DNA from: Myxococcales bacterium
GTDB lineage: Bacteria > Myxococcota_A > Polyangia > Polyangiales > Ga0077539
Direction: 5' to 3'
Assembly (NCBI GenBank): GCA_030652255.1
Contig: JAUSAZ010000080.1
Location: forward strand, 1-56,880
Length of the DNA stretch: 56,880 nt
A program made the position numbers and the translations under genes. Shown here in pieces: positions 1 to 8,443 of the stretch. Within the stretch, counting starts at the first letter, position 1. Each line of letters opens with the position of its first letter. The notes beneath the pieces were generated by a model. That model was not told the origin of the DNA, ran no database searches, and worked only from the letters and a program-made list of their open reading frames with translations.

Positions 1-74
1 GGATGACACCGGCGCGGCCGGCGCCGCTGATCTCCGGCAGGGGCGGCACCGTGCGCATCAAGTTGGCACCCTGA
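1..74 (+). CDS. C-terminal tail of a gene entering from the left edge
   Basis: An open frame runs in from the window edge and stops with TGA at 72-74. The last residues read SGRGGTVRIKLAP. Only about 24 codons are visible, too few to assign a family. The next gene starts 25 bases downstream in the same direction, so the two may be one transcript. The frame could also be chance. Confidence 0.3.
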   Translation, partial: MTPARPAPLISGRGGTVRIKLAP

Positions 75-99
75 GATTCGTCGGTCAGGAAGAGGGTCC

Positions 100-1056
100 A
101 TGACGAAACCCTCGCGTGACTCTCAACCTCCGACGACCTCACCCTCGGGATCCAGACGGCGCCTCCGCTTGAACGCGAAGTTGTCGTCGATGGGTGCCGC
201 CCCGCCGCTGGATGTCCCGGCGCCGAACGACGCTGCCTTCTCCGAGACACTGCGGCTCACCGCGGATTCGCGCCTCGTCATGAGCACGGAGGGCAACCTG
301 TCCCCCTTGTGGACGCGCATCGAGATCCGCCAGCCCGACGGCAGCTGGCAGGTGGATCCATCCCCCGGCCTGCTGATCGACGACGCTTATCTTGATCAGT
401 TCCGCGATCGGCTGGTGGAGCGGATGTCGAGCGCCGGTGTCCTGCCCCCCCCGGTTTCGCTGATCGCCCTCGCAAGGCGTCACGAGTGGGACGCTCGCGA
501 CGGTAAACCGGAAGCCCTCGTGATCGCGAGGGTGCTGGAGGCGCTCGCCTTCGCCCTCCGCGACGATCCGGAGGCGGTCTCCCATTTCCACAACTTCGCG
601 CACAACTACATGCTTCAACGCCGCCCGGGCAGTGTTCCGCGGGGCGCCGGAGACCTTCGGAACATGCGTTCGGGACGGCCGCCCGCCGCCGCGCAGAGAC
701 TCCTCGATTGCGCCGACACCACAATGCGCGAGCTCCCTCCACTTCGGCGAGAAGGTCCCACCGAGGAGGAGTTCGATCGATACCTCACCAAGGCCGAGAC
801 TCTGGCGTGGGAGGTCGCGGATCTGTTCCCGGCCCTCTACCCGAAGACCCCTCCAGAGCGTGAGCGCGTCGCCTGCGCGCTCGCCACGACGCTGAGCCAG
901 ATGGAGGACCGTGACGCAGAGCGCATCGCGATGGCAGCACTTCGCGCGTGCGGCATGCCCACGAAGCAGGCGTCCAACGCCTTCAACTACATCGACAAGA
1001 GGAAGAAGCGCGCCGCGGATCGGCAGCCTGCCCCGACCGACCACGCGCCTCGGTGA
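100..1056 (+). CDS. Hypothetical protein of the integration module
   Basis: A 318-residue soluble protein with no signal peptide or membrane segment. The first 35 residues are Ser/Pro/Arg-rich and probably disordered; the rest looks helical, with a Lys/Arg-rich tail (YIDKRKKRAADR). A purine-rich stretch (aggaagaggg) precedes the ATG at a normal distance. I recognise no family. It lies directly upstream of an HTH protein and a tyrosine integrase on the same strand, so a role in the biology of the mobile element is plausible, but this is inferred from position only. Confidence 0.6.
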   Translation: MTKPSRDSQPPTTSPSGSRRRLRLNAKLSSMGAAPPLDVPAPNDAAFSETLRLTADSRLVMSTEGNLSPLWTRIEIRQPDGSWQVDPSPGLLIDDAYLDQFRDRLVERMSSAGVLPPPVSLIALARRHEWDARDGKPEALVIARVLEALAFALRDDPEAVSHFHNFAHNYMLQRRPGSVPRGAGDLRNMRSGRPPAAAQRLLDCADTTMRELPPLRREGPTEEEFDRYLTKAETLAWEVADLFPALYPKTPPERERVACALATTLSQMEDRDAERIAMAALRACGMPTKQASNAFNYIDKRKKRAADRQPAPTDHAPR

Positions 1057-1116
1057 CTCTCCGGCACTGTCAGGAGTCGCTGGCCGACGGTCCGGGCCTC
1101 TGCTCCGCTGCCGGGC

Positions 1117-1602
1117 ATGACCCGACCGAGCAAAGCGAGCACCACCCCCGCAGCGGTCACGACGACCTCAGGCCGCGTCCGCTCCGGCGGGCGGAACGGT
1201 CGGGCCGATGAGCCGCTGGCTGACGCCGTGACCGCAACGGCAGACGTGCTCGTCGAACTGCCTCGGTTCCTCACCGCGCGGGACATCCGCGCCCAAGTGC
1301 CTGGCCGAAGCCTGCGGTGGATCTACGATCACATCAGCAGGGCCGGCGGGGCGAACGGCTTGATCCGCGCAGACCACTGGCTCCGCTACCTGGAAAGGCT
1401 CGCAACGTGGCAACCCTCCGACGAAAAGGCCCCTACTGGTACCTCCGCGACCGCTCTGGCGGCTGCGACACCGAGATCGCGACCGGCTGCACCGACCGCA
1501 AGGCGGCCGAAGTCTGGCAGCGGCAGTGGGAGCGCGACCGCGCCGACCCCGAGGGTGCTGCCCGTCGCGCGGCAGCGGCGAGCACGATCCAAGAGGCCGT
1601 AG
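1117..1602 (+). CDS. Helix-turn-helix / excisionase-like protein overlapping the integrase
   Basis: Residues about 50-100 contain a putative winged or MerR/AlpA-type helix-turn-helix (FLTARDIRAQVPGRSLRWIY followed by a DHWLRYLERL helix), the arrangement seen in excisionases and DNA-binding subunits encoded next to tyrosine integrases. Beyond about residue 105 the frame is low-complexity Ala/Pro/Arg/Ser and overlaps the integrase coding region by almost 200 bases. The biologically meaningful part is therefore probably the first 100 codons, and a frameshift or lost stop near 1400 is possible. Expected role: directing excision or regulating int. The HTH is visible; the function is inferred. Confidence 0.5.
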   Translation: MTRPSKASTTPAAVTTTSGRVRSGGRNGRADEPLADAVTATADVLVELPRFLTARDIRAQVPGRSLRWIYDHISRAGGANGLIRADHWLRYLERLATWQPSDEKAPTGTSATALAAATPRSRPAAPTARRPKSGSGSGSATAPTPRVLPVARQRRARSKRP

Positions 1603-2657
1603 ACCTGGAGCACGCCCGCCACCTCGCCGAGGAGCGCGCGGGCAAGCTCGCGAGCGACACCGTCGCCTTCTACAAGCGCAAGCTCGGCGTGGTGCTCGAC
1701 GTGCTCGGCGGGGACTTCCTCCTCGTCAACGTCACCTCCGCCACCACCGACCAGTACATCGCCACGCGCCGGGAGGACGGGGTCTCCGACCACACCATCT
1801 TCAAGGAGCTGCACGCCCTCAAGGGCGCGCTCGCGACCGCGCGGCGCGCGAGGCGCTGGTTCGGCCGGGAGGAGGACGTGATGCCCGAGCGCTTCTCGGC
1901 CAACTACCAGCCGCGCGGGCGGTTCCTCACGCTCGTCGAGGTGCAGCGGGTGATCGGCGAGCTCACCGTCGATCGCGCCGGCTGGGTCGCCCTCGCGGTC
2001 GGTGCCGGCGCCGAGCTCTCGGCCCTCCAGCAGGCCGAGCGCATCGACCTCGACCTCCCCCGCGGCCTCGTCCGCATCCGCGGGACCAAGAACGCCCGCC
2101 GAGACCGCGAGGTCCCGCTCGTGCTGCCCGTCTGCCGAGAGCTCGTCGAGCAGGCCTTCGAGTGGGGCCTCGGCACCGAGGGCAAGCTCCTCCGCCCCTG
2201 GCCCATGAACTGGCGCGACCTCCAGGACGTCGCCCGCGACCTCAAGATCGAGCCCTTCTCCCTCCACGCGCTTCGCCACACCTTCGCCGCGTGGCACCTC
2301 GCCGAGGGCGTCTCCTGGGACGACACCGCCCGGGCCCTCGGCCACGCCGACACCACGATGCTCCACCGCATCTACGGCCACCTCAGCGGGGAAGCCCTCC
2401 GCGATCGCCTGCTGCGCTCGCTGAATCCGGCCGAAACCAGTTCCCCGTATCTTCCCCGCCAGGGGGCGCCGGGGGCGCTTTTGGCGCGTCCGGCGCACGC
2501 ACCCCTGAATTGCGAAAGCCCTTCCGGGGAAGGGCTTTCTGGGTACCGGCGGTCGGAATTGAACCAACGACCTTGGGATTATGATTCCCCGGGGCAAGGG
2601 GACCGGGGGACGCTGTTTTCCGTGGGGAAAGCGCGGGTTAACGCGCGGGAGAAGTAG
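1407..2657 (+). CDS. Tyrosine-type site-specific integrase
   Basis: Phage-type integrase that would catalyse strand exchange between attP and attB. I chose GTG at 1407 because it follows a GGAAAGG ribosome site and gives the usual integrase N-terminus (VATLRRKGPYWYLRD); the ATG at 1317 adds out-of-family residues. The catalytic C-terminal domain has a beta-strand lysine region (RGTKNARRDREVPL), the His-x-x-Arg box HALRH (H287, R290), LGHADTTM, and nucleophile Y323 in IYGHL. The first catalytic arginine is not at its usual place: the helix reads AVGAGAELSALQQ. The last 40 or so codons run through a terminator hairpin and a tRNA 3' half, so the natural C-terminus overlaps the attachment site. 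Confidence 0.85.
   Translation: MATLRRKGPYWYLRDRSGGCDTEIATGCTDRKAAEVWQRQWERDRADPEGAARRAAAASTIQEAVDLEHARHLAEERAGKLASDTVAFYKRKLGVVLDVLGGDFLLVNVTSATTDQYIATRREDGVSDHTIFKELHALKGALATARRARRWFGREEDVMPERFSANYQPRGRFLTLVEVQRVIGELTVDRAGWVALAVGAGAELSALQQAERIDLDLPRGLVRIRGTKNARRDREVPLVLPVCRELVEQAFEWGLGTEGKLLRPWPMNWRDLQDVARDLKIEPFSLHALRHTFAAWHLAEGVSWDDTARALGHADTTMLHRIYGHLSGEALRDRLLRSLNPAETSSPYLPRQGAPGALLARPAHAPLNCESPSGEGLSGYRRSELNQRPWDYDSPGQGDRGTLFSVGKARVNAREK
2514..2539 (-). terminator. Rho-independent terminator-like hairpin behind the tRNA fragment
   Basis: A perfect 12-bp inverted repeat (GAAAGCCCTTCC / GGAAGGGCTTTC) with a minimal loop lies immediately 3' of the partial tRNA on the minus strand, where a tRNA terminator normally sits. 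It also falls inside the 3' end of the integrase frame on the plus strand. Confidence 0.55.
2544..2590 (-). other. 3' half of a CAU-anticodon tRNA; probable attachment site (att core)
   Basis: Read on the minus strand, this segment gives an anticodon stem-loop with 7-base loop ATCATAA (anticodon CAT, U33 present), a variable region, a five-pair T stem GTTGG/CCGAC around loop TTCAATT, and the 3' acceptor strand CGCCGGT with discriminator A. No matching 5' acceptor strand or D arm occurs on the far side (2591-2660). It is therefore only the 3' portion of a Met- or Ile2-type tRNA, the sort of sequence tyrosine integrases use as the identity segment of attP/attB, and it touches the 3' end of the integrase gene. 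Confidence 0.65.
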
Positions 2658-2859
2658 GGCGTTGCCCAGCTGGTGCCCAGGTCCGGGCGGCGAGGCCGCT
2701 GGCGGCGGACCCCGAACGACCGGGCGTGCGACCCGCCCGAGCTGGTCGCGAGATGGGTCCGACTGGGTGATCTGGGTCGGCCCAGCTGTGGGTCGGCCCA
2801 ACGCCCTACCGTTGGACATCTCGACGATCCTCCCCAGCGAGCGGGTGCGGTCGGCTCAA

Positions 2860-3177
2860 TCACCGTGGGCTGTCGGCAATGTCCGCAACTTCGGCCTCCG
2901 GGGCGCCGAGCGCGAGGTGGTCGCGGACGTGGAGCACCTCGCGCCCGCCCTTTGCGAGCACCGCCACGACGGCGACGCTCATGCTCTCGTCGAGGACGAA
3001 CCGCACGGGTGAGCCGGTCTTCCTCCGAATGGCGGCCTCGTAGGCGAGGGCCGCCTCGACGTTGGCACGGTCGAGGCTTGGGTAGGCGGCGAGGATCTCC
3101 TCGAGGCGCCAAGGGGCTGTCAGCTCCCGCCCATAGCGGCAGACCCCAGCACGAGACGGCGGTTTCTTTGCGCCCCG
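2860..3177 (-). pseudogene. DUF433 antitoxin / DUF5615 PIN-like toxin remnant
   Basis: One minus-strand frame between stops at 3178 and 2860 encodes the end of a DUF433-type antitoxin (PWRLEEILAAYPSLDRANVE, then AALAYEAA) running straight into the beginning of a DUF5615 PIN-like toxin (VRFVLDESMSVAVVAVLAKG, then HVRDHLALG). The antitoxin lacks its N-terminal half and any good start codon. The toxin half has a possible GTG start but ends after about 48 residues, before the conserved C-terminal part. In intact loci the two are separate adjacent genes. This looks like a decayed toxin-antitoxin pair left at the island boundary. Confidence 0.6.
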
Positions 3178-3202
3178 TCAACTTTCGGGCAGGGTCGCCC
3201 CT

Positions 3203-5386
3203 ATGGCTGACATGCGTTCAGGCACAAGACGCGCTCTTCCTTCCACGACTCCGGCGGTCCCCGCGCAACCGGCGCCGATCGAGTTTCTCGACCTTGCCCG
3301 GATCGAGCTGGCGCCGATCGACGAGTGGAGCTCGCTCTTCGACGAGACAGGCTGGCCGGATGGGCTCGCCAAGGGGGATCTGTCCCACGAGTCCATCGTA
3401 GCGGCGTTCAGCGGCGCGGCCCTGCCGGACCTGCTGCTCGATGCCCTACAGTGTGCTCTGGACCTCGGCACTCCAGACGGCGTTGACGAACTGCTTGCGG
3501 TCGCCGCGTCGCGCGGAGTCACGATGGCGTCGCTGGGCGTGACAACCAACCCGCTCACGTTTGTGCTCCGGCTTTGGTGCCGCCACCGTGGAAACCAGCG
3601 TCTGGCGGTGGTCCTCCGGCTCGCGCAGGTCTCCCGACACAAGCGTTCCGCCCCCCCAAAGAGCCGACGCGAATTCGCTGGCGCCGAGGCGCGCCCGTAC
3701 CCGAACCGAGCGAAGGTCCTCGAACGCTTTCGGCCCGAGGTCGAGAGGGCCCTCAACGAACGCAACCTTGGTCCGATCCTCGAGTTCCTCGCGTACGACG
3801 AGGGTCGCGTGGTCACCCACGTTCTCGTCTACGCCGGCAGGGAACAGGAGCATCTCCTCGCCACGAAGCGCGGGCGCGAAATCCAGCGGTTGCGATTCGT
3901 CGTCTGCGACGTCATCCAGTACGACCCGCGTGACGGACGGCTCACCGTGTGCTCCAGGTCGCGAAGCCTCGTAGCAACGTACCGACAGCTCGCGGGGCAG
4001 GCCCTCTTCGGAGACCCGGAGTTCTTCGCGGGCGAGAATCTCTGGTCGCTGGAGGCGGTGAGGCGCGACGGCGCGGAGCGCCTCCTCAACCACAACATGG
4101 GCCACGAGATCTCCGTGGTGGTGCCTCACGACGTCGCCTGGCGGCAGGACGACAGCAACCGCGCCTACTTCGACGGCGACGGCTGCTTCGCGATGCTCGA
4201 CGCACATCCATGGCGTACCGCAGGCAGCCTCACCCAAGTCTCGCTCGACGTACATTTCTGGGGCGCGGGACGCCGCCGCGCGCGGGTCGTGATCCGTCCC
4301 CCCAATCGTCTGGAAGTGCAACCGGAACGCTTCCGCGGACTGGTCGATCGCTACCTTCGCAACGTCGGCGTACGGAACGCACCGAGGCGTGCGTTGGACC
4401 TGTGGGCCGTGACCCGGGGCGTTCACGACGACGATGATGTGGTCGAGGCACTCGGGGCGAGCATCGACCGCCTCGGCGAGTGCGGGCTTCTTCGCTCCGC
4501 CGACCGCACGGCTGCGCGTGATCCAGCGAGCGGGCTCCACCAGGAGCTCGTCCCCGTCGATCTACCAGATGGCGCCGCGCTCGCGGCGGTGAGCGAGGAC
4601 GAGACGGCGACCCCCGAACTTCTGCCGATCGAGGTAGGCGCTGGAAGCGTGGTCGAGGTAGCCGTCCTCGCGGACCTCATTGCGCGCGATCTCGCCCTCG
4701 CGTCGAGACCGCAGGAACTCTCGGTGAAGGGCTTCTACGATCTGGGCACCCGAGGTGTCGCTGACTCCGGCGGGATCGAGCAGCAGGTGCGGGTTTTCGT
4801 AGGTGTCCGGGAACCGCCCGAGGAGTCCGTGGCAAGGGATGCCCTACGAGACCGCTGCCGGGACGGCAGTCGGCCGGTGCTACTTGTCCCGGCTGGCCGA
4901 CGCCCGTTCAGCGACGTCCCATCCGTCGAGTGCACGATCTGGTGCCCGCCGTTCAATACGTTCTGGCCCCGCATCCTGGCGGCGCTCGGACTCCACGGTG
5001 ACGACCCCTGGGCGGAGGCGGAGCCAGGCATGGTCCTCCTCCTCCATCGCGAGCGGGAGGAGCTGCGGATCGACGGCGTGGTCATCGAAGAGCCAGGTGA
5101 CGGTGGCTTCTTCTTCGCGCTTGCGTTGGCGCTGCAGAAGAAGGGCAAGCCCAAGACCGCTCAACAGATCGCAGCCAGCATCACGCGGAACTCCGAGGCG
5201 ACGCCGCAGGCTGCATCTATGGCGAGGAACCGACTCTTGAAGGCGATCGACGCGAGCATGAAGCGCGCATCAACGATCTTCCCACCGTCCCGTCGCGCAT
5301 CACTCTTCGTCGCGCGCAAGCGCGGAATCCGTGGGTGGGAGATTGGCGTCCCGTTCCAGATTCTAGGCGGGCCGCGTAACGAGTAA
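3203..5386 (+). CDS. Large uncharacterised protein upstream of the ubiquitin-like operon
   Basis: A 727-residue soluble protein of unrecognised family. The first 160 residues look helical. The middle (about 225-400) is richer in predicted beta structure, including SLTQVSLDVHFWGAGRRRAR. The region 540-620 has alternating hydrophobic strands (RPVLLVPAGRRPF; GMVLLLHREREELRIDGVVI). The last 90 residues contain a winged-HTH-like stretch (LALALQKKGKPKTAQQIAAS). No catalytic motif is obvious. It lies 150 bases upstream of the Ubl gene on the same strand and has no other partner, so it may be a regulator, sensor or effector of that system; this is inference from position. Confidence 0.65.
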   Translation: MADMRSGTRRALPSTTPAVPAQPAPIEFLDLARIELAPIDEWSSLFDETGWPDGLAKGDLSHESIVAAFSGAALPDLLLDALQCALDLGTPDGVDELLAVAASRGVTMASLGVTTNPLTFVLRLWCRHRGNQRLAVVLRLAQVSRHKRSAPPKSRREFAGAEARPYPNRAKVLERFRPEVERALNERNLGPILEFLAYDEGRVVTHVLVYAGREQEHLLATKRGREIQRLRFVVCDVIQYDPRDGRLTVCSRSRSLVATYRQLAGQALFGDPEFFAGENLWSLEAVRRDGAERLLNHNMGHEISVVVPHDVAWRQDDSNRAYFDGDGCFAMLDAHPWRTAGSLTQVSLDVHFWGAGRRRARVVIRPPNRLEVQPERFRGLVDRYLRNVGVRNAPRRALDLWAVTRGVHDDDDVVEALGASIDRLGECGLLRSADRTAARDPASGLHQELVPVDLPDGAALAAVSEDETATPELLPIEVGAGSVVEVAVLADLIARDLALASRPQELSVKGFYDLGTRGVADSGGIEQQVRVFVGVREPPEESVARDALRDRCRDGSRPVLLVPAGRRPFSDVPSVECTIWCPPFNTFWPRILAALGLHGDDPWAEAEPGMVLLLHREREELRIDGVVIEEPGDGGFFFALALALQKKGKPKTAQQIAASITRNSEATPQAASMARNRLLKAIDASMKRASTIFPPSRRASLFVARKRGIRGWEIGVPFQILGGPRNE

Positions 5387-5536
5387 CGCGCTGTAACGCG
5401 CGATCCGCCGCGCTGGTGTTCCGACGTTACTCCCGCGTGAGTGCACCTTCGTCGGCGAGGTCCAGATTCGCTGGGACCGCGATGGAGCAACGCCGACCGT
5501 GTCGGGCCGTGGCTCCTTCCATCCCGGAGACACCCG

Positions 5537-6067
5537 ATGACCAACAACCCGAACGACTCGTCCCCCGACCACGACCTCGCCGAAGAGGCCGACCTCGAGC
5601 TGTACGCTGCCCGCGGCGAGAAGCCGCCGCGAGCGCGCACCTACGTCCTACGCATCGACGACGAGAGGTACCGCGTCAACGCACTCTCCATCACCGGACG
5701 CGGCATCGCCGACCTCGCCAACAAGCCCTCCGAGGCGTACGCGATCGAGCAGATCACGCGCGGAAAGCCGGCGCGCACGATCTGTCCCGACCAGAAGGTG
5801 GACCTGACCGCTGCGGGCATCGAGCGCTTCGTCACCCGCCCCGGCGTGACCTTCACCGTGGACCAGGAGGAGTGCCACGCTCCGACGCCGACCCTCTCGG
5901 TGCGCGAGGTTCTCTCGGACTACGCGAAGGTGGACCCCAACCTCACCACGTTGGTCGAACTGCGCGGGGATGAGCAGGTGAAGCACCCAGACCTCAACGA
6001 GGGGCTCACCCTCCGGCAGTGCGAGCGCTTCGTCGTCTTCCACAACACGCCGACGACGGTGTCGTGA
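5537..6067 (+). CDS. Tandem ubiquitin-like (Multi_ubiq family) protein
   Basis: A 176-residue protein with two beta-grasp ubiquitin-like modules: residues about 35-109 (starting TYVLRIDDERYRVNALSITG) and about 118-170 (TLSVREVLSDYAKVDP to CERFVVFHN). The first 34 residues are acidic and probably flexible. This fits the bacterial multiubiquitin family encoded with E1, E2 and JAB genes. The C-terminus ends HNTPTTVS without a terminal GG, so if it is conjugated, JAB trimming or a non-Gly-Gly terminus must be involved. ATG 5537 follows a GGAGA ribosome site; earlier in-frame codons lack one. The stop overlaps the next start (TGATG). Likely role: modifier transferred to targets during defence. Confidence 0.8.
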   Translation: MTNNPNDSSPDHDLAEEADLELYAARGEKPPRARTYVLRIDDERYRVNALSITGRGIADLANKPSEAYAIEQITRGKPARTICPDQKVDLTAAGIERFVTRPGVTFTVDQEECHAPTPTLSVREVLSDYAKVDPNLTTLVELRGDEQVKHPDLNEGLTLRQCERFVVFHNTPTTVS

Positions 6068-6444
6068 TGGAGTTTGGGATCACCCGAATGATTGGGGACC
6101 TCAAGGCCCTCGGCTTCAACAAGGTGGAGGCTGTGACCGCCTCCGATGGCACCCCCTTCGCCGTGCTGCGCGGGTTCGAGATCAAGCTCGGACGTTTCGC
6201 GGGGCGCGCGATCGACCTCGCGCTGCCGGCGCCCCCCAACTTCCCGCAGGGCGTCGGCGCGGCGATCCATGTCAGCACAGCGCCACAGCTCCTCCCCGAC
6301 GGGAGCGTCGCTGGGCACCACAACGTGATCGCCAGCCCTCTTGGCGCCGAGTGGCGCTACTGGAGCCACAACTTCGGCTGGACAGGAGAGCGCACCACCC
6401 GCGAGCTCCTGGCTCAGGTGAACAGGATCTTCCATGACGCGTGA
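6067..6444 (+). CDS. Prokaryotic E2-like protein (Prok-E2_E type), cysteine-free
   Basis: A 125-residue compact alpha/beta protein coupled to the Ubl gene by a TGATG overlap and overlapping the downstream E1-JAB gene by 11 bases. Composition, the central GRFAGRAIDLALPAPPNFP segment and the C-terminal SHNFGWTGERTTRELLAQVN helix match the E2/UBC-like proteins seen in bacterial multi-Ubl operons. The translation contains no cysteine at all, so a classical E2 thioester is not possible. Conserved-looking histidines (VAGHHNVIASP; WSHNF) could act instead, or the protein may be a scaffold. Assignment rests on context plus these segments. Confidence 0.72.
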   Translation: MEFGITRMIGDLKALGFNKVEAVTASDGTPFAVLRGFEIKLGRFAGRAIDLALPAPPNFPQGVGAAIHVSTAPQLLPDGSVAGHHNVIASPLGAEWRYWSHNFGWTGERTTRELLAQVNRIFHDA

Positions 6445-7897
6445 GCGCGAATTCGGCGTGGCCATGGCCGAAGACGTGGACGCGGAACTCTGCGACCACC
6501 TCCTCCGCCCGGACGGCCAGGAAGACCTCGCGTTCGCACTGTGGACCCCCTCGGCGGGTGCCACGCGCGACACAGCACTCCTGCACACGGTGGTGCTCCC
6601 GCGCGCGGGCGAGCGCGAGGTGCACGGCAACGTGCATTTCAATCCCGCCTACTTCGAGCGCATCGTCGCGGTCGCCGCGAAGCGGGGGTGTGGCGTCGCC
6701 TTCCTGCACAGCCACCCCGGCCCGGGGTGGCAGGACATGAGCTCGGACGACGTCGTTGCGGAGAAGAAGATCGCGGGCGCGTGTGCGGCGATGACCGGCC
6801 TCCCCCTCGTCGGGATGACGGTCGGCTCCAACGGCGTCTGGAGTGCACGCACGTGGGACCGTCAGGGTCCGCGACTCTACGACCGTGCATGGGCGCGCTC
6901 GGTGAGGGTCGTCGGCAGGCGACTCCGAGCCCACTTCGCAGATCACCTCGCGCCGGCTCCCGCGTTCCGCGAGATGTTCCGGCGCACGGTAACGGTGTGG
7001 GGTGCCGATCGGCACGCCGATCTCGCACGCCTGCGCGTGGGCATCGTCGGGCTCGGCAGTGTCGGGAGCATCGTCGCCGAGACGCTCGCGCGGATGGGCC
7101 TCTCCCATCTGACACTGATCGACTTCGACGAGGTGCAGCCGCACAACCTCGATCGGCTCCTTGGCGTCACCCGCAGTGACATTGGCGCGCTCAAGATTGA
7201 TGTGATGGCACGCCAGGTGGAGGCAGCCTCCACCGCGGCGTCGATCGAGGTGCGACGGTCGGCGTTCAGCGTGGCGGAAGAGGAGGGCTACCTCGCCGCG
7301 CTCGACTGCGACGTGCTCTTCAGCTGCGTCGATCGGCCCCGCGCGCGGAGCATCCTCAACCACCTCGCTTACGCACACCTGATCCCGGTGGTGGATGGCG
7401 GGATCGAGGTGCGCTTCCGTGACGGCCGTTTCGTTGGCGTTGACTGGCAGCTACAGACAGTCGCGCCGACGCGGCCCTGCCTTCAATGCCTCGGCGCGTT
7501 CGACCCCGGTGATGTCTCGGCCGAGCGAGACGGGCACCTCGACGACCCGACCTACCTGGCGGGGCTTCCGTCCGACCACCGCTTCAAGCGCAACGAGAAC
7601 GTGTTCCCGTTCAGCGCCAACCTCGCGTCCTTGGAGGTGTTGCAGTTCGTCGCCCTTGCCACCGGTATCGCGAACCAGCCGTACCTGGGTGTCCAGCGCT
7701 ACCGCTACGTGCCCGGCGTAGTGACGACCGAAACCTCGCCTTGCTGTCGGAAGAGCTGCGAGGCCGTCACACTCACGGCCCAGGGCGACCGGCACTTCAC
7801 GCTCTGGGACCGGGATCTCGCTGCAGAAGCGGCGCGACGCCGGCAGCAGCAACCCAGCCGCACCCTCACCAACGCCCAGGCGATCGACGGTCGCTAG
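6434..7897 (+). CDS. JAB metalloprotease-E1 (ThiF) fusion protein
   Basis: A 487-residue fusion. Residues about 1-150 form a JAB/JAMM isopeptidase domain with the zinc motif H92-S-H94-P and a following SSDD (S103 to D106), expected to trim or remove Ubl. Residues about 190-480 are an E1/ThiF adenylation domain: GLGSVG nucleotide loop at 206-211, TLIDFDEVQPHNLDR binding the nucleotide, LFSCVDRPRARSILN, and a Cys4-like zinc site (C349, C352 and C437/438, C442). Such fusions are known from bacterial Ubl operons. Together with the two preceding genes it would give activation, transfer and deconjugation in one operon. Confidence 0.88.
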   Translation: MTREREFGVAMAEDVDAELCDHLLRPDGQEDLAFALWTPSAGATRDTALLHTVVLPRAGEREVHGNVHFNPAYFERIVAVAAKRGCGVAFLHSHPGPGWQDMSSDDVVAEKKIAGACAAMTGLPLVGMTVGSNGVWSARTWDRQGPRLYDRAWARSVRVVGRRLRAHFADHLAPAPAFREMFRRTVTVWGADRHADLARLRVGIVGLGSVGSIVAETLARMGLSHLTLIDFDEVQPHNLDRLLGVTRSDIGALKIDVMARQVEAASTAASIEVRRSAFSVAEEEGYLAALDCDVLFSCVDRPRARSILNHLAYAHLIPVVDGGIEVRFRDGRFVGVDWQLQTVAPTRPCLQCLGAFDPGDVSAERDGHLDDPTYLAGLPSDHRFKRNENVFPFSANLASLEVLQFVALATGIANQPYLGVQRYRYVPGVVTTETSPCCRKSCEAVTLTAQGDRHFTLWDRDLAAEAARRRQQQPSRTLTNAQAIDGR

Positions 7898-8060
7898 CGC
7901 GCTCTGCGCGTCGCTGGGAGGTGCGCTCGAAACTGGCAACGGCGTGCGCAACCACCGCCCGTCGATCGACGAGAGTCCTGCGGAACCTGCCAACCCTGAG
8001 GTCAGCCTCGCGATCCGCCCCCGCCTCAGCCCGGTTGCGAGCTGACGGTCTGCTACGATG

Positions 8061-8310
8061 TCGCCAGCACATGTCGCCAGCTGGCAGGTGGCGAGATAGC
8101 TCACCAGCGGATGCCGCCAATGACCATCTTGCGTCGAAATCGCGCGACAATTTCGATCTCGCCAGCCCAGGTGCGATTCGCCAGGTTCTCGCCAGTTGCC
8201 AGTCGCCATCCAGCAGTACCGCCAGCAAGATCGCTGGCGAGTCGGCTAGCAAGATCGCAGGTAGGTCACGCTCACCACCCCGGAACCCGGAGCAGGTCGC
8301 GCACCTACCA
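8061..8310. repeat. Repeat field A (iteron-like, paired with field B)
   Basis: Contains many copies of TCGCCAG and its complement CTGGCGA: 8061 and 8074 with 13-bp spacing, then around 8178, 8189 and later. It also has a palindrome TCGAAAT...ATTTCGA near 8134-8155, GCTAGCAAGATCGC-type units, and a final CCCGGAGCAGGTCGCG. The same elements in the same order recur at 10051-10300, so the two fields are homologous. Confidence 0.7.
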
Positions 8311-8415
8311 GCGCCACGCAGCGTTCGCGTCGCGACTGCGACCGCCGCGTGTTGCACGGGCGCTCCGACCTCGACACGCCGTGCCTCCGCGGCCTCGGTG
8401 TCAGATCGTCCTTCA

Positions 8416-8443
8416 CCGGGACCATCCGGGACCATCCGGGACC
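8416..8443. repeat. Short 10-bp tandem repeat (ACCATCCGGG)
   Basis: CCGGG is followed by two full copies of ACCATCCGGG and a partial third (ACC). It is too short and too regular to be a CRISPR array and has no visible role. Confidence 0.5.

Noticed and set aside
2544..2590. A complete tRNA gene
   Set aside because: Only the anticodon loop to the 3' acceptor strand is present; no D arm or 5' acceptor strand pairs with it.
1386..2819. A 477-residue open frame on the minus strand
   Set aside because: It is antisense to the integrase and full of charged repeats created by codon bias; the integrase motifs are on the plus strand.
8416..8443. Possible CRISPR-like repeats
   Set aside because: The units are 10 bp with no spacers; no CRISPR array or cas gene is visible in the window.
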